Positions 29,773-38,210 of a DNA stretch of 38,682 nucleotides are shown here, in pieces (position 1 is the first letter of the stretch; each line of letters starts with the position of its first letter). The notes beneath the pieces were generated by a model. The model was given only the letters and a program-made list of their open reading frames with translations. It was not told the origin of the DNA and did no database searches. The position numbers and the translations under genes are program-made. Origin of the DNA: an uncultured Rhodospirillales bacterium (lineage in GTDB: Bacteria > Pseudomonadota > Alphaproteobacteria > CACIAM-22H2); contig CAIOSQ010000461.1 of the NCBI GenBank assembly GCA_903860935.1, positions 1 to 38,682 on the forward strand, read 5' to 3'.

Positions 29773-30183
29773 TCAGCCGCGCAGGATGTCGATGGTACGC
29801 GAAATCATGTTCTTCGCCACCTCGATCACGCCGAGATTGGCTTCGTAGCTACGCTGGGCCTGGCGCATGTCCATCATCTCGATCACCGAGTTGACGTTCG
29901 GGATCTTGACGTAGCCCGCGGGATCCGCCGACGCATTCGAGGGTTCGTAGCGGGTCTGGAAGGCCCGCTTGTCGAGGACGACGCGATCCGCGCGCAGTGT
30001 CCGGACGCCATGCTCGCGGTCGAACACGTTGCGGAAGGACGGCATCTTGCGGCGATAGGGGTCTTCGCCCTGCCGGTTCGGAGGGACATCCGCGTTGGCG
30101 ATGTTCTCCGCCACCATGCGCATGCGCAACGTCTGCGCATCCATGCCGGACGCGGACACCTTGAGAATGGACGAGAAGTTCAT
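29773..30183 (-). CDS. flgC: flagellar basal-body rod protein FlgC
   Basis: SASGMDAQTLRMRMVAENIANADVP...YVKIPNVNSVIEMMDMRQAQRSYEANLGVIEVAKNMI. Confidence 0.96.
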   Translation of the reverse strand: MNFSSILKVSASGMDAQTLRMRMVAENIANADVPPNRQGEDPYRRKMPSFRNVFDREHGVRTLRADRVVLDKRAFQTRYEPSNASADPAGYVKIPNVNSVIEMMDMRQAQRSYEANLGVIEVAKNMISRTIDILRG

Positions 30184-30207
30184 GGGTTTGCGCCTTCCCT
30201 TGGGTCG

Positions 30208-30609
30208 TCAGCCGCCGCGCGTGAGGACTGCGCGGAACATGCCGATCTGCTTGCGGTAGAGATTGGTGACGAGTTGATAGTCCATCGCCGTGTCGGCCGA
30301 CTTCATCAACTCGTGGTCGAGGGTGACGGAATTTCCCGACAGGGTCGTTTCCTTCTGCTTGGCTGTAAGACCGCCCTGCGCCATCCCAGACTCGCTTCCG
30401 CCCGCGTGGGCGGAATTCGATTGCGCGAGACCGATCCGGCCACGCCCCGTCGCGCCGGACACCCGGAACTCGAACGGCCGGATGTCACGCGCCACATAGC
30501 CGGGCGTGTCGGCGTTCGCGACATTCTGGGCGAGCACCTTCTGGCGCTCGCCGAGCCAGTTCATGCGCTGCACGAACTTCGAGAACAGGTTGAGCCGACT
30601 GAGATCCAT
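30208..30609 (-). CDS. flgB: flagellar basal-body rod protein FlgB
   Basis: RQKVLAQNVANADTPGYVARDI; C-terminal DYQLVTNLYRKQIGMFRAVL. Confidence 0.95.
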   Translation of the reverse strand: MDLSRLNLFSKFVQRMNWLGERQKVLAQNVANADTPGYVARDIRPFEFRVSGATGRGRIGLAQSNSAHAGGSESGMAQGGLTAKQKETTLSGNSVTLDHELMKSADTAMDYQLVTNLYRKQIGMFRAVLTRGG

Positions 30610-30668
30610 CGCCTGGTCCGCGTCTCCGCAAGCAATCCGCGATCAGGCGTCAGAGTCGCATGCCAAGC

Positions 30669-30683
30669 TTAACGAGCGGTAAA
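30669..30683. promoter_or_regulatory. CtrA-box-like element TTAA-N7-TAAA
   Basis: TTAACGAGCGGTAAA in the flgB/fliO divergent intergenic region; one mismatch to TTAA-N7-TTAA. Confidence 0.45.
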
Positions 30684-30710
30684 TCGCAGACGGCAGGCAT
30701 CGGCGGGAGG

Positions 30711-30725
30711 TTAGCGATCGGTTAA
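30711..30725. promoter_or_regulatory. CtrA-box-like element TTAG-N7-TTAA(C)
   Basis: TTAGCGATCGGTTAAC in the same intergenic region; one mismatch to TTAA-N7-TTAA. Confidence 0.5.
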
Positions 30726-30823
30726 CCATGCATCCCTAGCATGGACGTGCAGACCGGCCTTTTGGCCGTGGTCGCGCGCCTCAGGCCGCGATCCTAGACG
30801 AACCAACCGGCCAGGCATGCGCG

Positions 30824-31144
30824 ATGTTCGACACCGAAATCCTCCTGCGTTTCTCGGCCGCTCTCGCGGCGGTGATCGGGCTCATCCTGGGCGTCGCCTG
30901 GCTTACGCGACTTCGGCGCGGCGGCACCGGCGGCGGTTTGCTCCAGCGCGCACCGCGTCGCCTCTCGGTCGTCGAAACGCTTCCCATCGATAGCCGCACG
31001 CGGATCGCCCTCTTGCGCTGCGACGATCGAGAGTACCTCCTAGCCATTGGGGCCAACGGGGTCACGCCTATCCCCGGGGCGCCCCACGCCGCGTCCCTCT
31101 CCGCCCAGGCCCCTGCCCGCTCACCGGAAATCGCAACGCCATGA
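30824..31144 (+). CDS. fliO: flagellar biosynthetic protein FliO
   Basis: Single TM followed by RRLSVVETLPIDSRTRIALLRCDDREYLLAIGANGVTPI; ATGA overlap with fliP. Confidence 0.85.
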   Translation: MFDTEILLRFSAALAAVIGLILGVAWLTRLRRGGTGGGLLQRAPRRLSVVETLPIDSRTRIALLRCDDREYLLAIGANGVTPIPGAPHAASLSAQAPARSPEIATP

Positions 31145-31902
31145 ACACGACCTTCCCCAGGCTCAACCCCGGACATACCGGCCTGCTTGCGCTCACCCTC
31201 GCCTTCGTCGCCACGGAGGCAGGCGCCCAGAGCCTGTCGCTCGATTTCGGCGACGGCCCGACGAGCACGGGGCGTGTGGTCCAGCTCTTCGTCCTGCTGG
31301 GTGTCCTGAGCCTCGCGCCATCGATCCTCGTCATGGTGACGTCGTTCACGCGAATCGTGGTCGTGCTGTCGTTCCTGCGCAACGCGATCGGGTTGCAGCA
31401 ATCGCCCCCCAACGCGGTGCTGATCAGCCTCGCCCTGTTCCTCACGGGCTTCGTCATGGCGCCGACCCTCGAGATCGCCTATCGCGACGGGCTCGCGCCC
31501 CTGGTCGAAGGGCGGATAGACGAGATGGAAGCGTTCACGCGGATCTCACGGCCCTTGCACGAATTCATGTCGCAGCACACGCGCTCCCAGGACCTCAGAC
31601 TATTCGCCGACATGGCAAACCTCCCGGAGTCCACGCCTCAGGCCGAGGTGCCGCTGCGCGTGCTCATCCCCGCCTTCATGATCAGCGAACTCAAGCGCGC
31701 CTTCGAGATCGGCTTCCTGATCTTCGTGCCCTTCCTGATCATCGACATGGTGGTCGCGTCGGTGCTGATGTCGATGGGCATGATGATGCTGCCGCCCGCC
31801 GTGATTTCCCTGCCGTTCAAGCTGATCTTCTTCGTGCTGGTCGACGGCTGGAACCTGGTCGCCGGCTCGCTGGTCCAGAGCTTCAATCCGGTCACGGGGT
31901 AA
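31141..31902 (+). CDS. fliP: flagellar biosynthetic protein FliP
   Basis: LGVLSLAPSILVMVTSFTRIVVVLSFLRNAIGLQQSPPNAVLISLALFLTGFVMAP; LKRAFEIGFLIFVPFLIIDMVVASVLMSMGMMMLPP. Confidence 0.98.
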   Translation: MNTTFPRLNPGHTGLLALTLAFVATEAGAQSLSLDFGDGPTSTGRVVQLFVLLGVLSLAPSILVMVTSFTRIVVVLSFLRNAIGLQQSPPNAVLISLALFLTGFVMAPTLEIAYRDGLAPLVEGRIDEMEAFTRISRPLHEFMSQHTRSQDLRLFADMANLPESTPQAEVPLRVLIPAFMISELKRAFEIGFLIFVPFLIIDMVVASVLMSMGMMMLPPAVISLPFKLIFFVLVDGWNLVAGSLVQSFNPVTG

Positions 31903-31924
31903 ACCCCGGGGCGCTCGCGCGCAG

Positions 31925-34900
31925 TCAGCCTGGCGACGCGCTGCGGCCAGCCATCTGCTTGCGGTAGTTCTGCAGGAAACCCTGGAACGGCGCCACCGCG
32001 TTGATGCGCTGGACGACGGCCGACATGTCGCCTGGCCGGTCCACCGTTTCGGCAGTCACCACCCGGAACAGGTCGCGATAATCCGTCGCGTCCATCGCCG
32101 TCGCGAACCGCTCGCGCAGCGCACGAAGTCCGGCCATGTCCCCGGCGAGTCCGAGCGCCGTCGCATGGTGAAGGAGATCGCGCGCGCGCGCCTCGTCGAG
32201 CACCGTGCCGGCAGGCGGCGGATCGCCGACGATGCGCGCGAAACTCGCGGCGACGCCCGCCCAGTCGCGAGCCTGGCGCAGCAGCTCGGCGCGCAGCCGG
32301 TGCGTCTCCTCGCTGTCATCGCCTGCAAGCCGCGCCATGCCCTCCTGGATCCGCCCGGCTCCCGCCAGCGCGCGCGCCTCGATGCGGGCACGCTGGCGAG
32401 CCACCGCTGGCGTCGCAGGCGCGCCTCGGGTGGCCGTCAGGGTGGCCAGTGCCGTGTCGGGCTGGTTGGCAAGCAACTGGACGAAGGCAAGCTTTGCTGC
32501 GACTTCGGCCTTCTCGGACGGCGTCGCGCGATGCTTCACCTGATGATCGAGAAGCGCCGCGGCCCGATCCATCAGATCGACCTCGACCAGCCTGTCTACC
32601 AGCCGGCGGACCATCGCGTCACCGCGCGCGCCGAGGGGCACGCGGTCGCGAAACTCCTCGAAAAGGGCGATGGCCTGCACGGCGGGAAGCTTGTCGGCCT
32701 CGCCGTCGAGGAACAGGCGCGCGAAGATGATGTCCATCTCCGCCATGATCTCGCGGGTCTCCCGCGCGTCCGGAAACTGCGCCGCGGCGTCGCGCAACAC
32801 CTGGAGACCGGCGCGGTGATTGCCCATCTCGCCGTGGACGCGGGCGAGAAGTATCAGCGTCCGCAGTTCGGTGCGATCACCACGCCACGCGAAGCGCAGG
32901 CGATCCAGCGCCTCGATGGCATCGGCGCGCTCCATCTTGTCGGCACCAAGCCGCAATTCGATGCGTGCGAGCGTAGCCTCGGCGCGCGTCGGCGAGGGAC
33001 CGCCCTCCTCGAGCGGTGCCCAGATGCTGGTCGCGCCCTCGACGTCGCCCTGCCGCGCCAGGACCCGCCCGCGCATCAGCGCCAGCTGGCGCCGCTGCGG
33101 CTCTGTCAGCGCCTGCCGTTGGGCAAGGTCCATGAATTGCACGGCGGCATCGGTCTGTCCGGCGGCGAGTTGGGCCTCGGCGCTGGCGAGCCACACCCTG
33201 GGGCCGACCGGAGGCGGATAGCGTTCCGCAAACTCGACCCCGCGCGTCACCAACTCGCTGGCCGCAGCATAGTCTCCGAGGCGCAGCTTCACGAGACCGC
33301 TCCAAAGCGCCGCCTCATGGCTCAACGCCAGCGTCGGGTGAGCGAGGCTCCGTTCCGCCTCCTCGATGTCGTCGGCAAGCCAGGCGGATGCGGCGCGCAC
33401 CACGCGCGACGACGGAAGCCCCGCGAGACGCGGCGCCTCGACCTCGAGGATGCGCATCTGGGCCAGGGCCTCGAGCCCATATCCATTGGCGAGCAGGAAC
33501 TGAGCCAACGCGACCCGCTCGGGGCCGCGACGTTCGGCAGGCGTCATGGCCAAGGCGCGATGGAGCGACTGCCTGACCTCGTCCACGGGACTCCGCGACC
33601 GCGCCCAATTACGGAGATCAAGCAATTCCTGACGGCGCGTGGCGGCCGCGCCGTCCATCACCGTCGTGTCGGCGCCGATGATCGGCTGTGGTCCAGACAA
33701 TTCGACGAGGCTGCCGTCCAGCTTCGCCTGGACGCGATCGGAACGCGGAAGAACCGCGATCCCGTGCGCCGCGGGCAAAAAACGAAAATCGGGGAATGGC
33801 CGGTTGCTGGTCACCGCAAAGCCGGCGGAGGTCGTCGGCAGGACGATCAACTCGTCGCTGGAATCGGGATCGCGGACGCGCAGGAGGCTCTGGAGCCCCG
33901 GCATGTCGACCACGATGCGACCGCCGGAGCCATCGGGGTTCGCGCGAATGGCGGGTTCCACATTTCGCCGCGGGGGCGCCGGCTTGGCGCCGATCTCGAC
34001 CGCCCATCCATCCCCGTCCCGCGTCACGGCGACGTCCCAGCGCGTCGGCGGCGCGATCCGCAGGATCGTCGCGGGAGCGGGGGTCTCCATGATGGTCGCG
34101 TCGTAGGCACCGATCTCCCGACGACGCGCCTCGAGCTGGGAGAGGTCCAGCGCATGCCGGCGGTCGATGACGATCCAGATCACCGATCCACGCACGAAGG
34201 CAGCGACCCCCGCGACAGGACGGGGCGCGAAACGCAACCGGTAGCCGACCGCACTGGGCGCGATATCGACCGTCAGAGGCGTTGCCCCCACCATGCGCGG
34301 CGGCAGCGGCCCGACTGTCAAGCCGCCGGATGCGGGCGCGACGGCAGCGGCGGACTGTGATTGTGGACGCCCGGATTGCGGCGCCGAGGGTTGAGCCGGG
34401 ATGGACGCCGGGGATGCAGGCGCTGCTGACGCCGGTGGCGGGACCGGCGTTGAAGCCGGGGGTCCCGACGGCACCGGCGTGGAAACCGGAGCCGGCGACT
34501 GGGCCTGAGCCGGCGCGACTGCGGGCGCGGCCGGAAACTCTAGCGACGGCACGGATGGCGGTTCGGTCGGCGGCGGCGCGGGCGGAAGAGCTGCCCTCGT
34601 CTCGGGTGGTGCGGCGATAGCCGATGAGGGAAGCGCGATCGGTCGTGGAAGCGGCGGATTCACCGATGGCGGTGGCGGCGGCGGTCCGGATGCCGTTGGC
34701 GGAGCCTGCACACCCACAGCGCCAGGAACCGCCTGTGCAGCGGGGGAACCGGACGCGGCCGTTGATGCCGCTGCCGATGGCAATGGAGGTGGCGACACGG
34801 ACGCCGATGCCGGTTGCGCCGGCGTGGCGGCTGCCGGCGGCGTCTGAGGCGGCGGCGCGGCGGGGCGCGACGCCTTTTCCTGGACAAGACGCCGCGTACT

Positions 34901-35332
34901 CGCGGGATCGACCGGATCGCTGGCCGTGGTGCGGACGAAATCGAGTACCACCGAGCGCTCGTTGCGGAAGTGCCGCAACTGCACCCCGGGCGCCAGGGTG
35001 AAGCTCACCGTGGTCCCGCCGGGGCTGGCCGTAGCGCGCAACCCGGTGGCGCGTTCCCCCAGCCGCCGGGCGATCGGACCGATATCGATCTCGGAGGCCT
35101 GACCGAAACGGATCGTGATGTCGCGGCCAGAGACATCCACGTCGTATTCGACGGCCCCTCGCCAATCGAGCACGGCACGATCGTAGCTTTCATGCGCGCC
35201 GACGCGCGGCACAAGGCGGTCCTGGGCCCACGCCGACGGCCCTGCCCAGCCCGCGAGGCAAAGCGCCAGCGCAAGCCCGCCAAGACGGGCGGGCAGCCCC
35301 CTGCGCGAGGCGTGCGATCTCTGGCGCGGCAT
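31925..35332 (-). CDS. large secreted/periplasmic TPR-repeat protein with Pro/Ala-rich linker (function unknown)
   Basis: 1135 aa; signal peptide GGLALALCLAGWAGPSAWAQ; N-terminal AMIN-like beta segment; long P/A-rich linker; helical-repeat C-terminal half; sits between fliP and the cheY-like gene. Confidence 0.8.
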   Translation of the reverse strand: MPRQRSHASRRGLPARLGGLALALCLAGWAGPSAWAQDRLVPRVGAHESYDRAVLDWRGAVEYDVDVSGRDITIRFGQASEIDIGPIARRLGERATGLRATASPGGTTVSFTLAPGVQLRHFRNERSVVLDFVRTTASDPVDPASTRRLVQEKASRPAAPPPQTPPAAATPAQPASASVSPPPLPSAAASTAASGSPAAQAVPGAVGVQAPPTASGPPPPPPSVNPPLPRPIALPSSAIAAPPETRAALPPAPPPTEPPSVPSLEFPAAPAVAPAQAQSPAPVSTPVPSGPPASTPVPPPASAAPASPASIPAQPSAPQSGRPQSQSAAAVAPASGGLTVGPLPPRMVGATPLTVDIAPSAVGYRLRFAPRPVAGVAAFVRGSVIWIVIDRRHALDLSQLEARRREIGAYDATIMETPAPATILRIAPPTRWDVAVTRDGDGWAVEIGAKPAPPRRNVEPAIRANPDGSGGRIVVDMPGLQSLLRVRDPDSSDELIVLPTTSAGFAVTSNRPFPDFRFLPAAHGIAVLPRSDRVQAKLDGSLVELSGPQPIIGADTTVMDGAAATRRQELLDLRNWARSRSPVDEVRQSLHRALAMTPAERRGPERVALAQFLLANGYGLEALAQMRILEVEAPRLAGLPSSRVVRAASAWLADDIEEAERSLAHPTLALSHEAALWSGLVKLRLGDYAAASELVTRGVEFAERYPPPVGPRVWLASAEAQLAAGQTDAAVQFMDLAQRQALTEPQRRQLALMRGRVLARQGDVEGATSIWAPLEEGGPSPTRAEATLARIELRLGADKMERADAIEALDRLRFAWRGDRTELRTLILLARVHGEMGNHRAGLQVLRDAAAQFPDARETREIMAEMDIIFARLFLDGEADKLPAVQAIALFEEFRDRVPLGARGDAMVRRLVDRLVEVDLMDRAAALLDHQVKHRATPSEKAEVAAKLAFVQLLANQPDTALATLTATRGAPATPAVARQRARIEARALAGAGRIQEGMARLAGDDSEETHRLRAELLRQARDWAGVAASFARIVGDPPPAGTVLDEARARDLLHHATALGLAGDMAGLRALRERFATAMDATDYRDLFRVVTAETVDRPGDMSAVVQRINAVAPFQGFLQNYRKQMAGRSASPG

Positions 35333-35352
35333 CCCGCCCCTCTTGGTGACGT

Positions 35353-35739
35353 TCAGAAATCGCCCATCACTGCGACGATCTTCTGCTTCAGCGTCGCCGC
35401 CGTGAAAGGCTTGAGGACGTAATTGTTGACGCCGGCGGCCCGCGCCGCGACGACGTTTTCGGTCTTGCTCTCCGCCGTGATCATAATGAACGGCAAGGCC
35501 TTGAGCCGGCTGTCCGCCCGCACCTCCTTGAGAAGTTGCAGGCCGGTCATGGGCTCCATGTTCCAGTCGGAGATCACGAGGCCAAAATTATGCTCGCGCA
35601 GCTTGGTGAGCGCGGTCGCCCCGTCGGGCGCCTCGGAGATGTTGTGGAACCCGAGTTGCACGAGCAGGTTCCGGATGATGTTCAGCATCGTCTTGTAGTC
35701 GTCGACGATCAGGACGCGCATCGACATGTCGACAGCCAT
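35353..35739 (-). CDS. CheY-like single-domain response regulator
   Basis: MRVLIVDDYKTMLNIIRNLLVQLGFHNISEAPDGATAL...LVISDWNMEPMTGLQLLKEVR...MITAESKTENVVAARAAGVNNYVLKPF; GGGAG ribosome-binding site. Confidence 0.95.
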   Translation of the reverse strand: MAVDMSMRVLIVDDYKTMLNIIRNLLVQLGFHNISEAPDGATALTKLREHNFGLVISDWNMEPMTGLQLLKEVRADSRLKALPFIMITAESKTENVVAARAAGVNNYVLKPFTAATLKQKIVAVMGDF

Positions 35740-35872
35740 TTGTATCTCCCTCAGGCGGGCGTCGCGATCAAAGCTATCGTAGGAACGCCAGCGTGTTTAT
35801 GAACCCGGCCGAAGCCTCGATCCGGTGATGGCACGAAGCCTTTCGCAATTCCAGTTCCGAGCACCCGGCCAT

Positions 35873-36586
35873 TCATCCCTGACGCGCCTGCGGCGGGGTC
35901 CCTGGCCCCCTTCGCTTGGCAAGTTCGGCTGCGACCTGACGCGCCCGGACCGGGTGCATCTGCCCGAGGATAGGAGAGGCGCTGCGCTCCTTCATCCGCT
36001 CGAGCAGTTCAACCAGCTGAGGCAGTTCCATCTGCTCCATGATGCGCGCCGCCTCGGGCGGCTTCATGCCTTCAAAGATCCGCGCGAGGCTCTTCTTGCG
36101 CACCTCGTCCTGCTCGTCGGCGCGGCGCAGCGTCGCCTCGACGGACGCTTTGAGCTGGTTGAGTTCCTGGACCTTGCGGTCGATCTGCTTCTCCGCGGCC
36201 TGCAGCAGGGCTTCACGTTCCGCGAGATCGCGGGCCTGTTTTTCGATCGCCGCGCGGCGCTGCGCCAGTTCCTGCAGCACCTCGATCTCCGTGGCGGAAA
36301 ATCCGCTGCTGTCCTCGATCCCGCCTCGCGAGCCGGCCGCCTCGGCGGGCTTGCGCGCCGGCGCGGCCGCATTGGCCTGGGCGGGTCGCTCCTGGGCTTG
36401 CGCGGGCGAAATCGCCGACAGAAGGCCGCCGGAGGTCGCGGTCGACACACCCGCCTCCATGGCAGGTCCGTCCGTGCTCGCGCCTACCAAGGCCAAGAGG
36501 CGCAGTGCGAGCAGCAGACACAGACCGATCATGAGTGCCGGCAGCAACCGGGGTGAACGGATGAAAGACAGGGCGCTCATCGTCAT
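35873..36586 (-). CDS. MotE-like flagellar protein (MgtE-N-like C-terminal domain)
   Basis: N-terminal TM LLPALMIGLCLLLALRLLALVG, coiled coil, ARIFEGMKPPEAARIMEQMELPQLVELLERMKERSASPILGQMHPVRARQVAAEL; start uncertain (36586 or 36580). Confidence 0.85.
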   Translation of the reverse strand: MTMSALSFIRSPRLLPALMIGLCLLLALRLLALVGASTDGPAMEAGVSTATSGGLLSAISPAQAQERPAQANAAAPARKPAEAAGSRGGIEDSSGFSATEIEVLQELAQRRAAIEKQARDLAEREALLQAAEKQIDRKVQELNQLKASVEATLRRADEQDEVRKKSLARIFEGMKPPEAARIMEQMELPQLVELLERMKERSASPILGQMHPVRARQVAAELAKRRGPGTPPQARQG

Positions 36587-36602
36587 GCTCCGCCGGACGG
36601 GG

Positions 36603-37154
36603 TCATCGCAACGACTGAAGAAGGCTGGCGAGATCGGCGGGATCGGCCCCGGCGGGAATACCCGTCGCGGCGGCCGGAGCCGGCGTACGACGCCCTGCCT
36701 CGCCGCGGACTGTTTCGCCACGAGTTCCCTCGGCACGAACTCCCTCGGCACGAACTCCCTCGGCACGGGCCTGCTCGCGTGCTCGCGTGGCGGCCGGCTC
36801 CGGTCCGCTGGCACTCTGCGATGGCCGGATACGCGAGCGCATCACCGCGTCCGACAGGCGGTCGGTGACCGGACCGGCGCGGTCGAGCAGATACTGCACG
36901 TCCTCGCGCAGCCCCTGCGCGCGCGCGATCACCGATTCCAGGTCACGTCCGACACCGTCGGCGGTAAGCTTGAGCGCCTTGACGCTCTGGTCGGCACGCG
37001 CTGCCGCCTGGGCGAAATCGCCGAGCAGCTCCGCGAACTTCGCCTCTTCGCGCTTGAGAACGGCGATGCGCCGCTCCAGCCGCCAGACGAAGGCGATGGT
37101 CACCACCAGAAGGACGGCGACGACGACGTCGACCACGATGGAGGTCCCGCTCAT
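36603..37154 (-). CDS. DUF6468-like flagellar-cluster membrane protein
   Basis: N-terminal TM then coiled coil EAKFAELLGDFAQAAARADQSVKALKLTADGVGRDLESVIARAQGLREDVQYLLDRA; between fliM and motE-like. Confidence 0.75.
   Translation of the reverse strand: MSGTSIVVDVVVAVLLVVTIAFVWRLERRIAVLKREEAKFAELLGDFAQAAARADQSVKALKLTADGVGRDLESVIARAQGLREDVQYLLDRAGPVTDRLSDAVMRSRIRPSQSASGPEPAATRAREQARAEGVRAEGVRAEGTRGETVRGEAGRRTPAPAAATGIPAGADPADLASLLQSLR
36706..36780. repeat. 15-bp tandem repeat inside the DUF6468-like CDS
   Basis: CGAGTTCCCTCGGCA / CGAACTCCCTCGGCA / CGAACTCCCTCGGCA (36721-36765) flanked by degenerate copies; encodes RAEGV-type pentapeptides. Confidence 0.8.
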
Positions 37155-38188
37155 TGCGGCTCTGCCCCTGGCAGCTTTTCCTCGATCGCGACAGCCAGAT
37201 ACTTACCGCGCCTTCCCATGCGTCCCTTGAACATCAATTTGTCGCCGCAGCGCAGATCCACCAGGCTGTCCGGAGTCGCATCGAAGAGGATGCGGCTGCC
37301 GACCTTGAGTTCCATCACGTCGTGCAGCGACATCACCTGCTGGTCGAGAACGGCTTCGAGATCGACATCCGTCCGCCACAACTGGGTCGCGAGATGCGTC
37401 TCCCAGATCGAATCGCGGCCGAACTTCTCGCCCAGAAACATCTGGAGCAGCAATTCGCGGATCGGTTCGAGCGTCGAATACGGCAGCAGAAGTTCGAGAC
37501 GACCGCCGCGATCCTCCATGTCGATGCGCAGGCGCGCGACGATCGCCGCATTGGCCGGGCGCGCGATCGACGCGAAGCGCGGGTTGGTCTCGAGGCGATC
37601 GAAGACGAAGGTGACTTTCGCCAGCGGCTCGAAGGCGAGCGTGATGTCGTGCAGCACCACCCGGGTAAGGCGCTCCACCAACTGCCGCTCGATCGTGGTA
37701 TAGGGCCGCCCTTCGATGCGCATCGCGGCGGTGCCGCGCCGTCCGCCCAGCAGAACGTCGACGACCGAGTAGATCAAGGCGCTATCGACCGTCAGCAAGC
37801 CGAAATTGTCCCACTCCTTGGCCTTGAAGACGCAGAGCATGGCCGGCAGCGGCACCGAGTTGAGATAGTCGCCGAACCGCGTCGAGGTGATCGAGTCGAG
37901 CGTGACCTCGACATTGTCCGAAGTGAAGTTGCGCAGCGAGGTCGTCAGCATGCGCACGAGGCGGTCATAGACCACCTCGAGCATGGGCAGGCGTTCGTAG
38001 GAAACGAGCGCCGAGTTGATGATCGCCTGGATACCGCTTGATCCGGCGGAATTGCCCTCGTCGTCGAAGCCCAGCAGCGAATCGATCTCGTTCTGGCTCA
38101 ACGCCTTTGCGCCGCTGGCGTCATTCGACGCCGCGGCCGCCCAGTCTGCCGCGAGGTCGTCGTTGTTCAGATCGTCGTCAGCCGCCAT
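37151..38188 (-). CDS. fliM: flagellar motor switch protein FliM
   Basis: LSQNEIDSLLGFDDEG N-terminal CheY-binding motif; YERLPMLEVVYDRLVRMLTTSLRNFTSDNVEV. Confidence 0.97.
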   Translation of the reverse strand: MAADDDLNNDDLAADWAAAASNDASGAKALSQNEIDSLLGFDDEGNSAGSSGIQAIINSALVSYERLPMLEVVYDRLVRMLTTSLRNFTSDNVEVTLDSITSTRFGDYLNSVPLPAMLCVFKAKEWDNFGLLTVDSALIYSVVDVLLGGRRGTAAMRIEGRPYTTIERQLVERLTRVVLHDITLAFEPLAKVTFVFDRLETNPRFASIARPANAAIVARLRIDMEDRGGRLELLLPYSTLEPIRELLLQMFLGEKFGRDSIWETHLATQLWRTDVDLEAVLDQQVMSLHDVMELKVGSRILFDATPDSLVDLRCGDKLMFKGRMGRRGKYLAVAIEEKLPGAEPQ

Positions 38189-38210
38189 GGTCAGGCTCCG
38201 TCCTTCGCCG

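Noticed and set aside
32165-34360. 731-aa plus ORF antisense to the TPR protein
   Set aside because: Compositional shadow; the minus strand has signal peptide and domain-like structure.
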